Counted from the first letter of the stretch, positions 46,800 to 58,619 are shown. The stretch: 64,000 nucleotides of DNA from Corythucha ciliata (GCA_038030265.1 CM075941.1:19096001-19160000), one strand, 5' to 3'. Program-made: numbers and translations. The notes: generated by a model not told the origin, from the letters alone.

Positions 46800-49467
46800 C
46801 AGTGGCGGATCTAGACACGATAGGCTGGAGCGAATGAACCTACACCCATCGGGACCCCGGGGCGTTGATCTCTATTATTAGGTCCTTTAAAGGCTTTAGA
46901 TACTAAAATATACAAGGGATTGAAGGATATAACTTTTATGTTGCGTTATGTTGTGACTTATTCTCAATTTTTTCCTCGCAGTTGCCCCCCAAAACCGCGA
47001 ATCACTTTATTTTCGACGCGAAAAAGCAATATTTTCAAATTTTAGGTACGAATGAGCAGTTTTTTGTTCTCGAATTTATTTGCGGATTCGGGATTTTCTT
47101 ATTCTCGAATTCTCAATTATAGCCGGAAATCAAAGTTTTTCTCAATTATGGTTGTTAATTAGTGGTTTTGTAGCTATGAATTAGCAGCTAATTAGAGTTT
47201 TTACAAATTTTATTTGCGCTTTTTTATTTCTTTCAGACGCGGAGCAGCGATTTTTGCTTTATTTTAACCGCGAATGTTAATTCACCTTTAGGTTTTCCTC
47301 AATTTTGGTCGTGAATTAGCGATTTTTATCAATTTTAGTCACAAGTGTTGCCTTCAGGAATCGTGAGTCGGAATTTTCTCAGAGTTAACCGTGAATGTGC
47401 GCTCTTCCTCATACTCATAATACTTGCCGCATATTGCCGGGAATGATTTACCTATTTAGCTCTTTTTCTCTATTTTGGACGGGAATTAGCACCTTTTTCT
47501 TTATTTTAGAAGCACGAATAAGCGCATTTTGACTCATTATTTCTCAATAATAAGTCTTTTTTTTTTCATTATAGCCGCAAAAAGAGTCCCTTTTCTCGCT
47601 CGTGCGCGAATGAACGCTTTTCATTAATTTAAGCAGTGAATGGTCGATTTTTCCCAATTATACGTGCCACTTAGTGTTTTTCAGTAATTTCAACGAGTTC
47701 TTTATCACAATTCCAGCTGCGCGAAAGAGGGCTCCTAACAATTCTGGTGCGGTGAATGAGCGCATTTTCTCAATTTAAGTTGTGAATGATTGCCTTTTCT
47801 GAATTCAAGCCGCTGTAAATTAATTCTAACCGTAAATTGCCAATTCTTCTCTATTTTTGCCACAAATGAGCCGTTTTTTCTCAATTTTAGCCGCAAACCA
47901 GCACTTTTTCTCAATGTTAGCCGCAAATAAGCAAGTTTGTGCCGCAAATAAGCAAGTTTGTGCCGCAAATAAGAGCTGTAGTATTTTAACTTTGACGCAG
48001 TATTTTAGCCGCAAGCGAGGACTTTCTCTCAATTTTAGCTGTGAATTAGCGTTTATAATTTTTATCAATTTATAGTCACGAATTAGCGATTTTTCAGCTT
48101 TTAGTTAGATGAATTTGATGTTTTTTTTTATATACTTTGGCTGCGAATTAGGCCATTTTTTGCTATTTTATTCACGAGTTATCGTGTTCTTTCCATTTTA
48201 GCCGTTAATTAGCGTTTTTGTCCATTTTTTGGAGATGTGTATTAGCATTTCCTGTCCAATTTGTTAGCGATTGAGCCCTGCTTTTTTATTTCTGCCGCGA
48301 ATTAGCCATTTTTCTACATTGTAGCCGCGAATTACAGCTTTTTCTTAATTTTAGCCGTTATTCAAGCGTTTGTCTCCATTGTAACTGCAAATTAGTGACT
48401 TTGAGATTTAGCGTCCCCCCCCCCCATTTTAGACGCAAAGTCGCTAACTCTATTTTTGTCACAAATTAACGACATTTCTGAGTTTTGACCGCGATTTGTT
48501 TAAATTTTAACCTTGAATTAGTGCAGTTATCTTCATTTAAGGCATGCATTAGGTCATTTTTCCCAGTTCATCCGCGAACTACAGATTTTTTCAACTTTTA
48601 GCTGGGAATTACCCGTTTTTCTCAATTTTATCCGTGAATTAAGTCGCAATTTCAGTTGTGATTCAACGTTATTTCTCAATTTCAGCCATGAATGCAGATT
48701 CTCAAATACAGCCACTAGGTTGCATCAAGAAGTTGCTGATGTAAATTAGCGTTCCCTCCACTTTAGCCGCCTATTATAGCTTTTTCTAAATGTTAGCAGC
48801 GAATTGGCGTTTTTCAGATGAATTCATCCGCGAATTGACAATTTTCTCAATTATAGCCAAGAATTGACAATTTTTTCACTTTTAGCTCAATGGTTTTTAT
48901 CAACTTTAACCACTCATTGCGGTCTTTAACCACTTCATTATTCTATTCCCGCATTGCCGTTTTTTCTCCATTGTAGGCGTGAGTTAACTTTTTTGTTCAT
49001 TTTAGCTGCGTTTTGGCGCTTTTTGTCCATTTCAGCAGCGAATTAGCACTGTTTATCCATTTCAATTGCAAAACAGCGCTTTTTCTCAATTGAGCGTTTT
49101 AAGCGTTAAAACTTTACCTAAAAATGCTCGAAATTCGGTAATAGTTATAATTAACTTTTCGAACTGGATATTTTGTCTCCCGAAAACTTTGAAATTTGAC
49201 GCCAGGAATACACGTTTTGCTACAAAGAAGACGACTTTTTCGAGCACAAAACTGACCGCTGCCACGACAGGCCGTTTGCAGAATCAGCAAAGGTCAGGTC
49301 CACGTTTTTTGCCAAAAAAAAAGAAACTGGTAATTCTGCGGAGTGATATGCTTATCCTTCCTGTACTAATTACTCACATCTTCAGCATAAATAATTAAAT
49401 TCTTTTGAAACGTAGGAATACGTATACTTTTAACATTTCCATGGCTTGGATCTCCTAGATCCGCCAC
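46800..49467. mobile_element. hAT-like non-autonomous element filled with a family A array
   Basis: The left end reads CAGTGGCGGATCTAG (46800-46814). The right end has CTAGATCCGCCAC (49455-49467), which is the exact inverse of 46802-46814 over 13 bp. CAGTGGCGGATC-type termini are familiar from hAT-type non-autonomous elements. The interior is almost wholly forward family A units (46960-49090) with short unique flanks and no transposase. I could not identify an 8-bp target duplication. Confidence 0.6.
47920..47973 (+). repeat. Young 21-bp tandem duplication inside the A array
   Basis: GCCGCAAATAAGCAAGTTTG plus T occurs twice without mismatch (47920-47940 and 47941-47961), followed by a partial third copy. 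Identity here contrasts with the heavy divergence of surrounding units, so slippage is still adding copies. Confidence 0.85.
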
Positions 49468-50203
49468 ACTCCCATGGGTATACTCAACTGGCAACCTTAT
49501 TTCATCTCGCGCTTTCTCTTATTTGCGCGTCCAAAAGCGGATCAGTATTATTTTGACGATATCTCGGGATTTGAGTACTAGGGGGCGATAAAAGAACGAT
49601 TTTTCATTCAAGCAGAAGGCATTTTTCCTCTCCTTCTTTTGATTCTTGCTTATATAACCTTCTCCCTAGATCTAGTTACCTACAGAATCAAAGTGAAGGA
49701 GCGTACGGTACAAGAAAAAAAATCTCTGACTCACTCCCACGATGATTTAAGCTTTTTTTTCTTTATAAAAAAAAGTAGTGTTTTGGAGCATTCAACGGAT
49801 ATATGGCTATGAGCACTTTTTTTTTTAAAGCAATCCTTTTACCTCCTTGCGTCACTATTTCTCGCCTTTTTCCCCTCTTTTGCGACACATTTTTTTTTTC
49901 TTCCACCCACCCTCTTGTTCAGCATTAAGCAACAATTTGCTTCTGTTAGTGCCAATTCACGATCCATTGCGTTGGAGATGGGTCGACGGGGTTGTAAGGG
50001 GAAGCTCTCAAGATGGATCAAGCGGTTATTCGGTAGCGGGTCAACCCCCCGTGACCCTTTTCAATATAGATTTTTTGAAGTAAATTTCTAACGATATAAC
50101 TCCTTCTGCCCCCCGCCCCATCCATCAGATTAATATTGATTGTATTTTTGTTGCTAAAAATAAAATAATTGTTTTTCTTCTCTCTCTCTTGTGTGTTTTA
50201 CAG
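49468..50203. other. Intron 1, distal part
   Basis: Unique sequence leading into a pyrimidine-rich acceptor (TCTCTCTCTTGTGTGTTTTACAG) for exon 2. No other exon is seen. Confidence 0.55.
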
Positions 50204-50347
50204 TTGACACCGCTGTTGTACCAACGGTCAACGGTCAAGTCTATGTGAAGCGTGAACCGCAGGATCACAAGGCGTTGCTCCACGGCATTCTCAGTCACCA
50301 ACCTCATGCCGCGGCTCTTCTAGCCTCCTATACCGCTTCAAATACAG
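50204..50347 (+). CDS. Exon 2 of the putative transcription-regulator gene
   Basis: 144 bp, phase 1 at both ends. A polypyrimidine acceptor ends TTTTACAG and the donor is ACAG/GTACAC. It encodes residues 54-101, with codon 54 completed across the junction. VKREP (residues 68-72, K69) is a strong SUMO-consensus site. The rest is His/Ala/Leu-rich (HKALLHGIL, HAAALLASY). The ~10.9-kb intron 2 follows. Being symmetric and a multiple of three, the exon could be skipped without frameshift. Confidence 0.85.
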
Positions 50348-52184
50348 GTACACAATACTTATTATGTATTTTGTAATTCAAAATCTCCCAAAAACAGATG
50401 CAACATTTTACCCTTTTCATACGTCAAAAAGGAAAGGGGTTGACAGATGCAATTCGAGCGTCCAGGAGGCCACACTTTTCCATAAGGCGCACACGATCGC
50501 AACAATTGTGCAATATTTGGGGAAAAAATACAAGGTGGAAGGGGCCCCTTTTTCCTTCTTAACACATAAAAGGGGTAACAGCGCGCAACCCTTTTTGGTG
50601 TTAAGGGGGTTGCAGGGGGACAGCTGTTGTTGTCATTTTTATGACAAAAGCGAGAGATTTCCAGAATTCTGGAAATCTCTCCTTTTCATCAATTGATTTA
50701 GGGAAGGGCCCTCGGTTGGCGTGCGACAAAAGGGTTAAAATCCCCCCTTCTGATATTTTTTTTCCTTCTTCGTAATTAATTCAGAGCAACGCAAGTCTTA
50801 ACTCGGTTCACCCATATCCTCTCTTTATGTGGCTACTGCCCGTGCCTGCGGAAAAGAGGCGCTAATGCACTCGCACACAAAAGAAACAAAAAAAAAAAAA
50901 CGAAGGATTCCATTCTAATAGAAAGAGAGTAAAGGGGTTGCAGATGCCCTTTTCAGGAAAAAAAAAAAGTTAGCTGTTATTGCGGCATATTGCCCCCGGA
51001 GTCAAACAAACAAAAGGGAACTGAGAGAGGTATTTCCACAAACCTGGTAAAACCTTGTAACATCTGCCCTCAGGAGGGCCGACTTAAAGTGTTCAAAAAG
51101 GGGTAAACTATGGGATGGGGGGGGGGCACCTGGCGCATCCTTTTCAACCCTTTTTTTCTACAGAAAAATCCCTTTTTTTCACCCCTCAGCTTGCCAGCCG
51201 GGCCATTTAATTTATTTTTGTCGAATTAAGGAATATTCCCCCCTATCTTATAAGTTAGCTCTATTTTTTGGGGTGAAAAACTGCCTTTTTTCACGGTAAA
51301 AAAGTTTCACAATAGAAAATAGGGGTTGAATAAAAAAAAACAAAAAAAAAAAACAAGATAGGGGACTGAGGGAATTGACTATAGGGCTTACGCGACGCTT
51401 TTTAGGTAGGTCAAGAGCTCTTTTGCACGGATGTTTAGTTCTATTTAAGCTCTAAATAGACTGTGCATGCCTTAAAAATCAAGGCAAAAAACATGATTAT
51501 GAGAAGGCCACATCCTCTTAAATTGTGATATTTGAGCAATAAAATAATTTTTAGTTTCCCACTTTGAAACATTCAAAAAACAAAATAGAATTATGCGGTT
51601 TGATTTATGAAAAAAGACCTTGATTCGTTCAGCTTTTGTTGGCTAGAAACAAGAGTTGTTAGAATAAGGAAGAGCCCCTCCCCTGCACCCTTCGTCCACT
51701 ATTCTTTCTCCGTACCACCGCCCACAGTATTACGTAACTTAATTGTTAATTTCCTTGTGTCGTCTTCGAAAGATTATTTTTCCTTCTGTGTTTCTAGAAA
51801 AAAACAAAAAACAAAAATGTATATATATTTTACATTTCTAGGCTTGACAGCGTCATATTTTTAGAACTGACCTTGAATCTCTTCAAAAATACTGTTTTGT
51901 TTATTTATTTAAAACAAAAATCGTGAAAAAAATGTTTGCTGGTAGTGCTGTTAGGCTCGGCTGCAAGTTAGAAAAGTTGGAAACTGGGAATAAGAAACGG
52001 AAGTTGAATCGTGTCAACTTTCTACTTAATTTTTTACTGGCCAGGTTTTGCAGCTTCTTATTTTGTTTCTATAACACAACTAGAACTAGCGTGAAATTTC
52101 AATACATTTTTGTTCCGTTATAAGCGGCTTAAGCCCCCTCTGTACACACTGAGACAGGACTTACTCATTATAAGCCCAATTTCA
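50348..52184. other. Intron 2, proximal part
   Basis: No exon supported. It contains CAGATG E-box-type hexamers at 50395, 50444 and 50941 and the inverse at 51061, two of them beside AAAGGGGTTG. A 30-bp perfect palindrome is at 50652-50681 and a G-run near 51117-51127. Confidence 0.5.
50652..50681. repeat. 30-bp perfect palindrome
   Basis: The half-site GAGAGATTTCCAGAA is followed immediately by its exact reverse complement. Beyond it, AAAAG on the left and CTTTTCAT on the right extend the symmetry with one mismatch. It lies 305 bp downstream of exon 2. Confidence 0.95.
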
Positions 52185-52925
52185 GCAGAGTTTTGGTGGT
52201 GAAAACCAATTTCGTCGGGTTTCGGGGCCATTTTTTCGGATCCGACGCACTTTCTCAATCTTGGGCGCGAGTTAGCAATTTTTCCCCCTTATTGCCAATG
52301 AGCCGCGAGTCAGCGCTTTCCTCCAGTTTACCGACGAATCACCGCTTTTAATCGCGTTTTTGCCGCGTATATATTAGCGTTTTTTTGTCTTTGTTTTCAC
52401 TTTTGGCTTTCAGGCCATGAATTATAGCGCTTGTTCTTCATTTTAGCCGCGAATTAGCGATTTGTTTTTTACTTTTAGCCTTGAATTGGTGTTTTTTCTT
52501 CGTTTTAGCCGCGCATTACTGCTTATTCTAAATGTTTGCCGTGAATCAGCGTTTTCCTCTATTTCGGCAGCTAAGGCGGATGGACATTTTTTCGATTTTT
52601 ATCCATTTAAGCCGATAATGAGCGTTTTTTCTGAATTTTGGGCGCAAGTGGGTGCTTTTCACAATTTGATTAGTGTGAACGTGCGATTTTTCTTTATATT
52701 ATTTTTACCCGCGAATTAGCATTTTCTATCCATCTTAGCCGCCGAAATAACGCTTTTCTCCATTTTAGCCTCGATTTGCCGATCATTCTCGATTTTGGCC
52801 GTGAATTAGCATTTTTCTCACTTGGAGCCATGAATTTAGTGCTTTTACTCATGTTTAGCCTCGAAGTTGGCACAACAAGGAACTGCGAACCAAAATTCAC
52901 TCGATTTTAGCTGCGAATTATCGCT
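52185..52925 (+). repeat. Family A array, forward (intron 2)
   Basis: About 24 forward units (TTTTAGCCGCGAATTAGCG, CTCCATTTTAGCCTCG). It changes to forward family B units near 52930. Confidence 0.8.
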
Positions 52926-53355
52926 TTGCCAACTAGAAAAACAATTTCGCTGGTCCAACTTACTCGAAATTCTTTTTTTTTTCACGGATTTCCTTGGCCA
53001 AAAACACATTTTCTCGGGTTCCGGTTTATATTATGGCGTTTTCCATACACATAAAATTCCGCTCTGGAGCCGAGCATTTCCACCCGTCTATTCCGTTACC
53101 ATATGATATAATTAAGAGAAGACCGGTGGAAATGCTCGGCTTCAGAGCAGAATTTTATGCAAATGGAAAACGCTATTAAACTCATCATGGTCACGGGGTT
53201 GGCTCGTTCAAAAACGATTTTCGCGGGATTCCACCTCCGCTGAACCATTTTCGCGGGTCTGGATAATGCAAAGACTTTTAGCGTGTCCACTCACTAAAAA
53301 CCCATTAGCAGTGATGGGTCGATGAAGAATAAATTTTCGCAGATTTTGTACACTA
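52926..53355 (+). repeat. Family B units interrupted by a hairpin (intron 2)
   Basis: Forward B units (AACAATTTCGCTGG, GATTTTCGCGGGATTCC) at 52935-53025 and 53185-53345 flank the 152-bp hairpin at 53029-53180. Confidence 0.75.
53029..53180. mobile_element. 152-bp foldback hairpin
   Basis: Arms 53029-53089 and 53119-53180 are inverted copies matching at about 52 of 61 aligned positions, separated by a 29-nt loop. The best-conserved stretch is AGCCGAGCATTTCCAC. A transcript of the gene strand would fold into a long stem similar in size to a pre-miRNA-like hairpin. It may equally be a foldback mobile element. No protein is encoded. Confidence 0.8.
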
Positions 53356-53462
53356 AATAGTATATTACGATCCAAGGGTGGTATGATGCTCATTACGGTC
53401 GAGGGCGACAACTGTCGAGGCGAGATCGTAATGAGGAATACCGCCGAGTGTTGTACGCTATT
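53356..53462. mobile_element. Foldback element with AATAG...CTATT ends, copy 1
   Basis: Starts AATAGTATATTACG and ends TGTTGTACGCTATT. The arms pair imperfectly throughout, with perfect 9-bp pairing of CTCATTACG (53389-53397) and CGTAATGAG (53427-53435). It has the same ends and layout as the element at 54527. Confidence 0.7.
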
Positions 53463-53542
53463 TTTTGTACAGCCGAAGTTCATAATTATTATTAATAATA
53501 ATCATAAAAACCAGTCTTTAAAGCCCCGTTCAGAAGCTATCT

Positions 53543-53640
53543 GCTATGTGTCTGTGGAGTCGTCTATGCAAATAAAAAAATTAATTCCTTCGAAAAATGA
53601 AGCATTTTGATAGGTTACACATACTCCACAGACGCTTAGC
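53543..53640. repeat. Inverted repeat around GTCTGTGGAGT
   Basis: GTCTGTGGAGT at 53550-53560 is matched by ACTCCACAGAC at 53623-53633, with partial pairing outside it. The surrounding region (53463-53960) carries no array units and no supported gene. Confidence 0.6.
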
Positions 53641-53959
53641 ATATGGTTTGCTTAATAAACTGAATTGAACACACACTCTAGCCAGCGAATGGAAGGATGA
53701 CGTAGCTGACACAGAGAGAACTTTAATGGCCTCTCAGCGTAATTTAAAGTGCTTATTTTTGAGTTTTTATGGCTAATGTACAATTTAAAAACAAAATTAG
53801 GAAGAACAATTTTTCAAAAAACAACAAACGACCTAAAAAAAAAACGCAGCGGGCTGATATTTTTCTTTACACCCGGCGGGCGGAATGAACCTCATGTCGC
53901 ACGCTCAAGGCTCTCCAGCGGGCGAATTTCGAGTCTTTATGCCCGACTGTACAAAAAAA

Positions 53960-54526
53960 TAATTTCCACGGGTTTGGCTCACTAATTAACCCATTTTCTC
54001 TGAATTTTGCTCACTATAAAGTCAATTTCTCTGATTTCGCTCTTAAAATAAACAAACCGTGTGTCTTGCTCTCCCAAAAACTAACTTCCCGCAATATTTG
54101 CGGGTCTGGCTCAGCTAAGAAATCAATTTTGCGGGGTTAGCTCATTCAAATAACAATTTCGCGCATGTCCCACTCTAAAACATTTCCGCTTGTCCAGCAC
54201 ACTGAAAATCACGAAATTGTATGTTTTCGCTCTATAAAGAAATCAATTTCGCGGGGGTTTTCTCGCCAAAGAAACATTTTCGCGACTCTAGCTCATTGAT
54301 AACCAATTTTACTCATTCCTGTTGCTTAAAACGAAATATCGCTGGTTTGCTAATTTTAAAAATCTATTTTGCGGAGTTTGCACGACAAAAATATAATCAT
54401 TTTCGCGAATTTTCCTCACCAGATCGCCAATTTCGCGGGTTCCATTTGAAAAAACAAATACACGGGATCCACTCGCTAACAAAACAATTTCTAAAAAATC
54501 TATTTTCGCGGGTTCCACTCAATTAG
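53960..54526 (+). repeat. Family B array, forward (intron 2)
   Basis: Units of the AATTTCGCGGGTTTGGCTCA type at 30-bp spacing, ending right at the AATAG end of the foldback element. This indicates that the element inserted into the array. Confidence 0.8.
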
Positions 54527-54662
54527 AATAGTATATTGTACAACTAGTGAGTAAAATGTGAATTTACTTGCGAGCTGTAGTTTGTGAGCACGAGCCGCAG
54601 GCGAGTGCTTACAATACAACGAGCAAGGAAATTCACTTTTATCACGAGTTGTGCATGCTATT
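54527..54662. mobile_element. Foldback element with AATAG...CTATT ends, copy 2
   Basis: 136 bp that fold on themselves nearly end to end. The left arm reads AATAGTATATTGTACAACTA and the right arm reads, inverted, AATAGCATGCACAACTCG. GTGAATTT/AAATTCAC and AGCAC/GTGCT pair inside. It shares both termini with 53356-53462. Confidence 0.75.
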
Positions 54663-54980
54663 TTTCTCACGGCGGAGCTCGCTTCATAAAAAACAGTATT
54701 TTGACAAGGAAAAGTGTTAATGTTTCTTTTAAAGGAAATTAAGACTACTATCTATCACTAATGCGAGTCAGTGTGAAGGTTACGGGAACTGCTGAGAATC
54801 TTATTGCTACCAAGAGTCAAACAAGAGTAACAATCATTTCTTGCTCGGCCACGAATGAGTAAAAAACAACTTTACTCACTAGTGAGTAAAGTTGTTATTT
54901 ACCCATTGTGATTTTTGAGGCCAGTAAAAACAACTTTACTCCTTCTACGTGGAATATAAATGGTATACTTTATCCGCAAG
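54663..54980. mobile_element. Probable further part of a mobile element with a 32-bp palindrome
   Basis: Non-array DNA between B units. A perfect spacerless 32-bp palindrome (54865-54896, half-site AACAACTTTACTCACT) shares ACTAGTGAGTAAA with the left arm of the 54527 element. AAAAACAACTTTACTC recurs at about 54926-54942. A larger element from 54527 to about 54965 is possible. Confidence 0.55.
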
Positions 54981-55115
54981 CTCACGTAAAATCGCCAATT
55001 TTCTCAGATTTCGCTCTTTTAAATAACAAAGTTCGCGGATATTTTTATCTTGAAAACACATTTTTATAGTTCTAGCTGACTTAAAGATGCATTTTTGGTG
55101 AATTTTGTTGCGTAA
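54981..55115 (+). repeat. Residual family B units
   Basis: Three to four forward B units after the mobile-element region (AATCGCCAATTTTCTCAGATTTCGCTC type). Confidence 0.55.
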
Positions 55116-58100
55116 AGCCAAAAAAAAGAACCTAGCCCGAAACGAGTCTAGCTCCCTGAGCCAGGAAGACTTTAGCCATGTACCAAATACATACTGTGGT
55201 TTTGGCGGCAGGAGGAGAAATTCCTAGCAGTCCCTTCTGTCCTTAACATCATACAATCTTCTCAGAGAAGCTTCCCTTCTCCCCCAAGAGCCCTTTGAGG
55301 ACTATAATTTGACAATTAACAAACCAGTGAGTTCCTGAAGAGGAACTATTCGTCCCGACTATTGACGAGTCCAGTTTTTGGGGGCTAAATTTCCGGAGTG
55401 ACCGCGACTGGGACACAAATTTCAAGTTTAGCTTTCGAAAGTATATCACTTCTTGGGAAAAATTTGTCCGTTTTTGGAGCTACTGGCGTTTTGACGAGCG
55501 ATAAAGAGGGATTGTCGAAATCAACGCTCTCGTAGAATGTTCTTGTTTTTTTCATTCATTCGCGTTCATTTTATTTGAAAAATAAAGCTGTATAAATTAT
55601 AGATACTTGGTATAGGGAATAGAAGAAGAATTATAATGTTGTGAACCTACGTGGAAGAACTGAAATGACCACTAGTTTTTATTGAATCTCGATGAATAGA
55701 GAAAAAAAGGGGGTAGTTGGTCTTCCAGGGTGGCTAGATTTTTCGTAAAGTCCGAGGCGGGGGTCAAACTGAAAGGGTTATGGGAACTGGCCACTGTCCA
55801 CTCTCGGGGTCGCGCCACCTTTGACCGGAGAGGAACTTAACTCATCCCTCAAGGGAATGGGAGATTCTTTTCTTTCTCTCTTTTTTTTTTCATACTGGTC
55901 ATTCACACACCCGCCTCCCTTATTTTTTTCATTCTCTTTTTTTTTCTTCTTCTTTTTAAATCAAAGGAGAGAAGCCTCCGCAAAAGGATAACGTAAAAAA
56001 TAAGGGGATGAGCTCACGACAATTTTACTCGGGAACCGGTCCTTTTTCGGTCGTGGTCAAGCTTACCAACTACTGACCCTTGTCCGAAGCCTCAAGTTTA
56101 ATATTGCCCTTAAAATAAGTACTGGAGAGAGGAAAAAAAGTAACGTTGAAAAGAAGAGAAAAAACCAGTTTGGAACATCTTCTAAAAACGGTCTTTTTTT
56201 TTCCTTTTGGATTTCAATTTGAACGAAAACAGGAAAAGGAAGAGGATTCTTCCGTTAGTAAGAAAAAAAAAACTGGGCGCTCCGACTTTTCCTCCCCTTC
56301 AAGCCCCGAACAAGTGTTTGATTAACAATCGCAAAAGTTAACATAAAAAAAATGTTAACTTACACAATTGAATAGAGAATGAGCAAAAAAATTAGGTTGG
56401 GGAAATGAGTTAGGAGCTTCTGATTTCCCATGGACATGAAAAAATTAACTTGTTTCTCAATGTCCCTATTTTTTTGTGTGTGCTACTCCCTCACTCACAC
56501 TCTCTCTCTTTTTCTCCTTAGCCTGTTTCAAAAGAACGAATGTGAAATATAACTTCATTTAAAATTTAAAAACATATTAGGGAAGCGGTACATTTCACGT
56601 TTAGGGCTGTTCGTGGTGGGGGGGATTACGATATTTCAGTTTGGCTGAGTGTTCCGTATCCTTCTTCTCACGTGACGCTCCTAGATTATTTTTATTCGTT
56701 AGAAACTTCTCTCTTTTTACCATAAATCCGTTTTTAATCAGTCGGATATTAACAGTCATATTGAACCCTTGACACCTCCCTCCCCCCACCTACCGCGATT
56801 ACCCCTCGTCCAACTGTTTTCCCATCGTCATATTTCACATAATTCATTTGGGTTTCTTATTTTTATCCGAACTGGAGGGGAAAAAAACGTTTGTTCAAGC
56901 AAGTTTTCCCCTTCGACAGGTTAATGAACCAGCTCGTTTGAAGGTTTTTTTCTGCCAGTCTCACATTTGCAAGGTCAAACACCATATTTTTCACCCTTTT
57001 CCCCGCTCAGCGAACTCACACACACTTGTGTATTTTTTTTTTTTTTTTTTCGTCAAACAGCCTTTGCGGGGGTAAAAAAAGATGTGCTTAGATCCAATAT
57101 TTATTACTCAATAAGATAAAAATGTCCCTTTGTTTCTTTTGTGGTTGAACTGTGGGGAATTACGTAAGAGTTTAGAATGCGCGGAGATTATTTTATAATG
57201 TAATGAGTTTTCCTCAATAACGATATCATTAGAATGTAATCCCGTTTTGGAGTATTTTTTTATTTATTTCGATCCCGAGGAAATCAGAACGTAGTGGGGG
57301 GGGGGGACTTATTGACCTTCAAAAAAAGAGACCTTGATAAAAATAAATAAATAAACGGAAGAAGAGCTTGTAATTTTATCTCTCGCCCGGCATTTTTTAT
57401 TCATTTTAAAAAATGTTTATCTTCTTTAAGACTGGAAAATCCCCCCCACCCCCTGTTCACAGCTCCATACTTTTTATTCGCAGGTGTTTATCTAAAGCCT
57501 ATTTTGTTCTCCTACCTGGTCCTAAAAATCCGTTGATAGGTCAAGATAAAAGGGTCATGTGATAGGATTAAGGAAAATGCGAGTGGACAGTGGTCAAGCC
57601 TTCCCTTCTTCCCTATTCTTTTCAAAAGGGAAGGTCCATTAATCATTTTTCTTCTTCTCCTTGTTCTTCGTCTCTCTTTTTTTTTTGTCCAACCTGCTTT
57701 CGTTTGTCAGTCAGTTTGCAACCCCTCTGATAAAAAAAAAGTTGAGGTATTGTTCGTATTCCTTACTGCTGCTAAACAAGGGGTGACTGGGGCGGCTTTC
57801 GTTCCCCTATTTTTTTTTTTTTTTTGTGAATGTGTGTGCGAGCTCATTGGGTCAACTTCAATCAGTCTTAGGTAATAATCTTGCATTGTCACTTTTCTCA
57901 CTCCCTCTCTCTCACTCTCTGGGCTTGTGGTGAGGAATAGAAGTGGGATAAGTAGGGGGGGGGGGATTTCTCAAAAAAGACAAAAACTCCCAAGGACGCA
58001 CAAGTGAAGCGCGTTGTTATACTATAAGGGGTGGTTGAGGATAAGGGGAGAGGGGATGAATTGCGGAATGCCTTATAAATATTTAGAGGATAACTCGTTT

Positions 58101-58619
58101 TTTTTTTAAAAAAAGATTTAATTAACAAGTAATAAGTTAGTGATAAATTATTTCTTGACCAAATGCACAAGGTACAAACAAGAAAGGGCGCTTATTCCTT
58201 ATCCAGTCCTTACTGTCCGATTTTGTTGCCATATAGTTTGTGTTTTAACTTTTGGAATTTTTTCTCTTTTTTTAATAGAATTTCATGCATAAATCACAAA
58301 CCAACTGACAAATTCGCCCCCCCCCCTCCCAGCCGAAAACTTCCTGAACAACTTGCGATCAATTCAACATAAAAAATACCGTAAAGGGTGACTGTACTAT
58401 CCTGGAATTGTCTGGGAATTTCGTGATTTTATGAGACAATTCGAGGGGAAAATGGCGCAAGTTCCTCTTCGGTCTCGCTTGATTAGAGCGAAATTAGACG
58501 ACCAGAAGGAACATTTTTAGGCACAAGGCAATTTTCCATATTCGGCCTAGTGACACAAACCGTTGGGCGTAAAACGTTTCTAGACAGTGCACACAATTTC
58601 ACTTCAATAAACGTAGTTT
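55116..58619. other. Intron 2, unique part
   Basis: No exon supported. A 52-nt imperfect hairpin lies at 58461-58512 (GTTCCTCTTC against GAAGGAAC, inner TCGCT/AGCGA). T-, A-, G- and C-runs recur, for example T at about 57031-57050 and G at about 57295-57307. Confidence 0.5.

Noticed and set aside
55249..55449. Reverse-strand 66-codon frame in intron 2
   Set aside because: No domain, no splice signals and no repeat partner seen. Left as intronic DNA.
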